Shown in pieces: positions 60,888 to 64,000 of a stretch of DNA of 64,000 nt (positions are counted from its first letter, which is position 1; every line of letters begins with the position of its first letter). This DNA comes from Chitinibacter bivalviorum (GTDB taxonomy: Bacteria; Pseudomonadota; Gammaproteobacteria; Burkholderiales; Chitinibacteraceae): the NCBI RefSeq assembly GCF_013403565.1, contig NZ_CP058627.1, positions 2,666,001 through 2,730,000 on the forward strand, in the 5' to 3' direction. The position numbers and the translations under genes are program-made. A model generated the notes under the pieces. It made no database searches, was not told the origin of the DNA, and was given only the letters and a program-made list of their open reading frames with translations.

Positions 60888-61152
60888 GGCTCTGTTGACG
60901 CTTGGTTTGCGATCGCACTGGAGCGATTTTTGCGACGAATCAAGGCGTTGACTGCAATGCATAGCCATCCTATGTGAGCAGGCAACAACGCGGAGTCGTC
61001 GTAAAACGCGCCCAGCCCGAAGGGTTTGGCTGCTTTTGACCTGACCCTGCGTTGCAAAAACCTTGCATAGAATGCTATGCGTCGGTTTTCACGCCTAGTT
61101 TCAGGTCAAAATCAGCACAAACGCGATTCACAAACCAAACGTCAACAGAGCC
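60888..61152 (-). repeat. Dispersed hairpin repeat, copy 2 (MITE-like)
   Basis: 265 bp, opposite orientation to copy 1. Terminal inverted repeats GGCTCTGTTGACGCTTGG and inverted GGCTCTGTTGACGTTTGG are 17 of 18 identical. TA dinucleotides flank both ends (60886-60887 and 61153-61154), the duplication expected of IS630/Tc1-mariner-type transposition. The same two hairpins as copy 1 are present with compensatory changes in the stems. The right edge lies 6 bp before the COG2509 gene's start codon. Confidence 0.85.
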
Positions 61153-61157
61153 TAACC

Positions 61158-62792
61158 ATGCTGCGTATCACCGAACTCAAACTGCCGCTCGATCACACCG
61201 AGGCAGAGCTCAAAACCGCCATTGCTAAATACCTCGGCATTGCCGAAGCCGATATCGCATCACATCTCGTCTACAAGCGCAGTTTTGACGCACGCAAAAG
61301 TCAGATGCAATTGGCCTATATCATCGATTTGGACGTCGGTAGCCTAGAGAAAAAACTGCTCGCCAAATTCAAAGACGACAGCCATGTGCTCCCCACGCCG
61401 GATACCAGCTACCATTTTGTCGGCCAAGCACCAGCGCAACTGAGCCACCGTCCAATTGTGGTCGGTTTTGGCCCCTGCGGGATTTTCGCCGCGCTGATTT
61501 TGGCGCAAATGGGCTTCAAACCGATTGTGTTAGAGCGCGGTAAAAAAGTGCGCGAACGCACGCAAGACACGTGGGGTCTGTGGCGCAAAAATACGCTCAA
61601 TCCAGAGTCGAATGTGCAATTTGGCGAAGGCGGCGCAGGCACTTTTTCGGATGGCAAACTGTATAGCCAGATTAAAGACCCGCGCCATTTGGGCCGCAAA
61701 GTGCTCACCGAGTTTGTGAAGGCCGGTGCACCCGAAGAAATTCTCTATATCGCCAAGCCACACATTGGCACGTTCAAGCTCGTCGGCATGGTCGAGAAAA
61801 TGCGTGCCGAGATCGAATCACTCGGCGGCGAAATCCGCTTTCAGCAGCGCGTGGATGATTTGATTCTGGAAGATACACCTGACGGTAACAAACAAATTCG
61901 TGGAGTGCGTGTGACCGAGCTCGGCGTTGAAGGCCATCCGAGCAGCGAAATCCTTAGCGAACACGTGGTGATTGCACTGGGCCACAGCGCGCGCGATAGC
62001 TTTGCGATGATGCATGAGCGCGGCGTTTTTATGGAAGCCAAACCCTTTTCGGTCGGTTTCCGTATTGAGCACCCACAATCACTGATCGACAAAGCCCGCT
62101 GGGGCAAATACGCCGGCCACCCGATTTTGGGCGCGGCGGATTACAAACTCGTCCATCACGCCGCCAATGGCCGCGCGGTGTATAGCTTCTGTATGTGCCC
62201 AGGCGGTACGGTCGTTGCCGCAACGAGCGAGGAAGGCCGCGTCGTGACCAACGGAATGAGCCAATATTCGCGCAACGAGCGCAACGCCAACTCGGGCATG
62301 GTGGTCAGCATCAACCCCAGCGACTACCCTGGCGGCGCAATGGCAGGGATCGAATTTCAGCGCGCACTGGAAAGCCACGCCTATGTCTTGGGCGGCGGCA
62401 ATTACAATGCGCCGGCGCAGCTCGTTGGGGATTTCTTGGCCGGTCGTGCATCCAAAGACGTCGGCACCGTTGAGCCTTCGTACAAACCGGGCGTCAATTG
62501 GACCGATCTAGCCAGTGCTTTGCCGGAGTATGCAATTAGCGCGATGCGCGAAGCCTTGCCTGAATTTGGCAAGAAAATCCGTGGTTACGATATGCACGAT
62601 GCGGTTTTGACGGGCGTTGAAACGCGCACTTCATCCCCACTGCGCATTACGCGGGGCGACGATTGCCAATCGCTGAATGTTCGCGGCTTGTATCCCGCCG
62701 GTGAAGGAGCAGGTTATGCGGGCGGAATTTTGTCGGCCGGCGTCGATGGGATCAAGGTCGCGGAAGCGCTCGCACAGGACTTACTCAGCTAG
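61158..62792 (+). CDS. FAD-dependent oxidoreductase, COG2509 family
   Basis: 544 aa from ATG 61158; family homology starts at MLRITELKLPLDHTEAELK. Residues 1-80 are an N-terminal domain. The dinucleotide-binding VVGFGPCGIFAALILAQMG is at about residue 105. Further motifs are NPESNVQFGEGGAGTFSDGKLYSQIKD, EHVVIALGHSARDSFAMMHERG, CMCPGGTVVAATSE and GLYPAGEGAGYAGGILSAGVDGIKVAEAL (FAD C-terminal motif). Function is not known for the family. A dispersed repeat ends 6 bp upstream, so the native ribosome site is probably lost. An in-frame ATG at 61077 inside the repeat could give a 27-residue extension. Its end overlaps the GGDEF gene by 8 nt. Confidence 0.88.
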   Translation: MLRITELKLPLDHTEAELKTAIAKYLGIAEADIASHLVYKRSFDARKSQMQLAYIIDLDVGSLEKKLLAKFKDDSHVLPTPDTSYHFVGQAPAQLSHRPIVVGFGPCGIFAALILAQMGFKPIVLERGKKVRERTQDTWGLWRKNTLNPESNVQFGEGGAGTFSDGKLYSQIKDPRHLGRKVLTEFVKAGAPEEILYIAKPHIGTFKLVGMVEKMRAEIESLGGEIRFQQRVDDLILEDTPDGNKQIRGVRVTELGVEGHPSSEILSEHVVIALGHSARDSFAMMHERGVFMEAKPFSVGFRIEHPQSLIDKARWGKYAGHPILGAADYKLVHHAANGRAVYSFCMCPGGTVVAATSEEGRVVTNGMSQYSRNERNANSGMVVSINPSDYPGGAMAGIEFQRALESHAYVLGGGNYNAPAQLVGDFLAGRASKDVGTVEPSYKPGVNWTDLASALPEYAISAMREALPEFGKKIRGYDMHDAVLTGVETRTSSPLRITRGDDCQSLNVRGLYPAGEGAGYAGGILSAGVDGIKVAEALAQDLLS

Positions 62793-64000
62793 GGGTATAT
62801 TGCGCAAAGCAATTACGACCAAGGCGTTTAGCGCGATACATCGCCTCATCTGCATGTCGCATTAGCGTTACGCTATCTAGACCATCATCCGGATAAAATG
62901 CCAGCCCCATACTGACTGAAATGGTGATCACCACGCCATTCAAGGTACAGGGCTGCGCTACCGCGGTGAGAATCTTGGCGGCGATTTGCGCCGCCTCCTC
63001 GCAAGGCGCCAAACCGCCCAATAGCATCACAAACTCATCCCCACCGAGGCGACTTACCGTGTCACTGCTGCGGATTGTCGCCGAAAGTCGATGTGACACT
63101 TCGACCAAGAGTTGATCTCCCAGCTCATGGCCATAATCATCGTTGATCGTTTTGAAATGATCCAGGTCGAGAAATATCACGCAGAAATTTTCATGATTCC
63201 GATTGCCTTGCTGGCACGCCTGCTCCAATCGATCGGAAAATAACATGCGATTGGGCAATTGCGTCAGCGCATCGTGATAAGCCTGATGCTGTGCTTTAAC
63301 CTTATCGCTGATATCAAGCTGGACCACCAGCAAACGCGTGGGGCTACCGCTCTCGTTTCTTTCCAAGGCCGCCGTCATCAGCACTTCGACGACCCCGCCC
63401 GATTTACTGTTAATTTGCTGAGGGATATTGTGACAAACCCCTTCGCGCAGCAAAATAGGCCACACTTCTTGCTGCAATTGGCGCGCCGATTCGCTGCTCA
63501 AAAAATGGCTAGCTTCCTGGCCAATGACTTCGGCGTAATGAAAACCCGTGGTCCGCAACCACACTTCATTCACGCTCACGATATGCCCCGATGGATCACA
63601 CGACGACAACATAGCAGGGGTATGCTGATAGAGCGAGCGATAGCGGCGCTCACTGTGCTCTAGCGCCGCAACGGCAGAGCTACTCATATCCATTGCAGTC
63701 GCGAGCATCAAGGGTGGAAGCAAGGTCGCCAAGATAGGCAGATAAAATAGCGTATAGCCCCAGGTATAAATCGTCGGCGGCGGCAATAACAATCCCAAGC
63801 TGATTTGCACACAAATCGCCATGGAAACCAACATATTGACCAACACTACGCCGGGAACACCGCCAGAATAGGCAATCCAAAACAAGGGCAAACTCATATA
63901 AATAAACGGAAAAGGCAGCGCCATCGGCGCTAAGATAGCCACAGCGACCGCCAGCAATAGCAAGGCAAAAAGTCGTTTCTGCAGCAAAATCCCCAGCAAA
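62785..64000 (-). CDS. Membrane PAS-GGDEF diguanylate cyclase, 5' end outside window
   Basis: 404 codons visible and the frame is still open at the right edge. The first in-window start is TTG 63999; the true start probably lies beyond. The N-terminal part has several transmembrane helices (LFALLLLAVAVAILAPMALP and following), possibly the end of a MASE-type sensor. A PAS domain (about 117-235) contains RRYRSLYQHTPAMLSSCD and GHIVSVNEVWLRTTGF. The GGDEF domain (about 240-404) has DALTQLPNRMLFSDRL, FLDLDHFKTINDDYGHELGD and the intact signature RLGGDEFVMLL. RSSD lies five residues upstream as the RxxD inhibitory site. It should make c-di-GMP. Confidence 0.9.
   Translation of the reverse strand, partial: LLGILLQKRLFALLLLAVAVAILAPMALPFPFIYMSLPLFWIAYSGGVPGVVLVNMLVSMAICVQISLGLLLPPPTIYTWGYTLFYLPILATLLPPLMLATAMDMSSSAVAALEHSERRYRSLYQHTPAMLSSCDPSGHIVSVNEVWLRTTGFHYAEVIGQEASHFLSSESARQLQQEVWPILLREGVCHNIPQQINSKSGGVVEVLMTAALERNESGSPTRLLVVQLDISDKVKAQHQAYHDALTQLPNRMLFSDRLEQACQQGNRNHENFCVIFLDLDHFKTINDDYGHELGDQLLVEVSHRLSATIRSSDTVSRLGGDEFVMLLGGLAPCEEAAQIAAKILTAVAQPCTLNGVVITISVSMGLAFYPDDGLDSVTLMRHADEAMYRAKRLGRNCFAQYTPS

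Noticed and set aside
62793..62815. GGGTATATT match as another copy of the dispersed motif
   Set aside because: It falls inside the coding end of the PAS-GGDEF gene and matches only the first bases; probably chance.
1..64000. CRISPR arrays, rRNA genes, toxin-antitoxin or restriction systems
   Set aside because: I saw no regularly spaced repeats, rRNA signatures or recognisable defence genes in the window.

Overview
The window looks like chromosome of a betaproteobacterium, most plausibly of the order Neisseriales (Chitinibacter/Deefgea/Iodobacter type). This is inferred from gene content and moderate G+C: AceK, a minimal ProQ/FinO protein, PEP-CTERM proteins, a QseBC-type two-component system, a MetY-type sulfhydrylase, YqiA, CNP1-like and CWC proteins. 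No rRNA or long marker was available to fix the genus. Most of it is housekeeping and envelope genes in short, often 1-4 nt overlapping operons, broken by one clear accessory scar at 10.3-14.6 kb.

Layout. 1-9 kb: phosphate acetyltransferase (runs off the left edge); a translationally coupled quinone reductase / YqiA esterase / DyP peroxidase operon; an LTA-synthase-like sulfatase; AceK; a ribbon-helix-helix protein with an Ala/Lys/Pro-rich tail and a perfect palindrome in its promoter; and a 49-aa gene. 9-14.6 kb: a methyltransferase-like gene, then tRNA-Phe followed by a tyrosine-integrase remnant, a complete IS21-family element (istA/istB, 28-bp inverted repeats), and a 5'-truncated amidohydrolase. 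The IS has no visible target duplication, and both flanking genes are cut exactly at its ends. 14.6-25.7 kb: a secreted unknown, a full-length secreted amidohydrolase, a small autotransporter, ProQ, two PEP-CTERM-type proteins, an ExeM/NucH extracellular nuclease, a PfkB kinase and a degenerate-motif GGDEF protein. 25.8-36.5 kb: MetY with a hairpin over its ribosome binding site, RsuA, an orphan PotD-like binding protein, a GNAT enzyme, a ChaA antiporter, a parvulin, a CinA-N-like protein, ProB, a TPR-glycosyltransferase and a CNP1 protein.

36.5-44.2 kb holds two compact systems. One is a five-gene leftward operon (PepSY protein, cytochrome b561, response regulator, sensor kinase, His-rich CDF metal exporter). 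The other is a rightward cluster of a PilB/GspE ATPase fused to a degenerate receiver domain, a type IV pilin, a membrane-anchored pseudopilin-like protein and a YcgJ-like secreted protein. 44-64 kb: a DsbA-like protein, an MBL-fold protein lacking the usual metal motif and a divergent LysR regulator; NnrD; a chemoreceptor; GNAT, MFS and CorC-type genes; a POT peptide transporter; a SleB-type hydrolase; TauE/SafE; a CWC protein; a futalosine-hydrolase-like nucleosidase; an NTF2-like protein; a COG2509 flavoprotein; and a PAS-GGDEF cyclase that runs off the right edge.

The most unusual structure is a pair of about 265-bp dispersed repeats in opposite orientation (48653-48919 and 60888-61152). 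They share terminal inverted repeats, lie at TA dinucleotides, and each can fold into two long hairpins whose stems carry compensatory base changes between the copies. One copy sits between a strong promoter and a 72-aa gene. The other abuts the start codon of the COG2509 flavoprotein.
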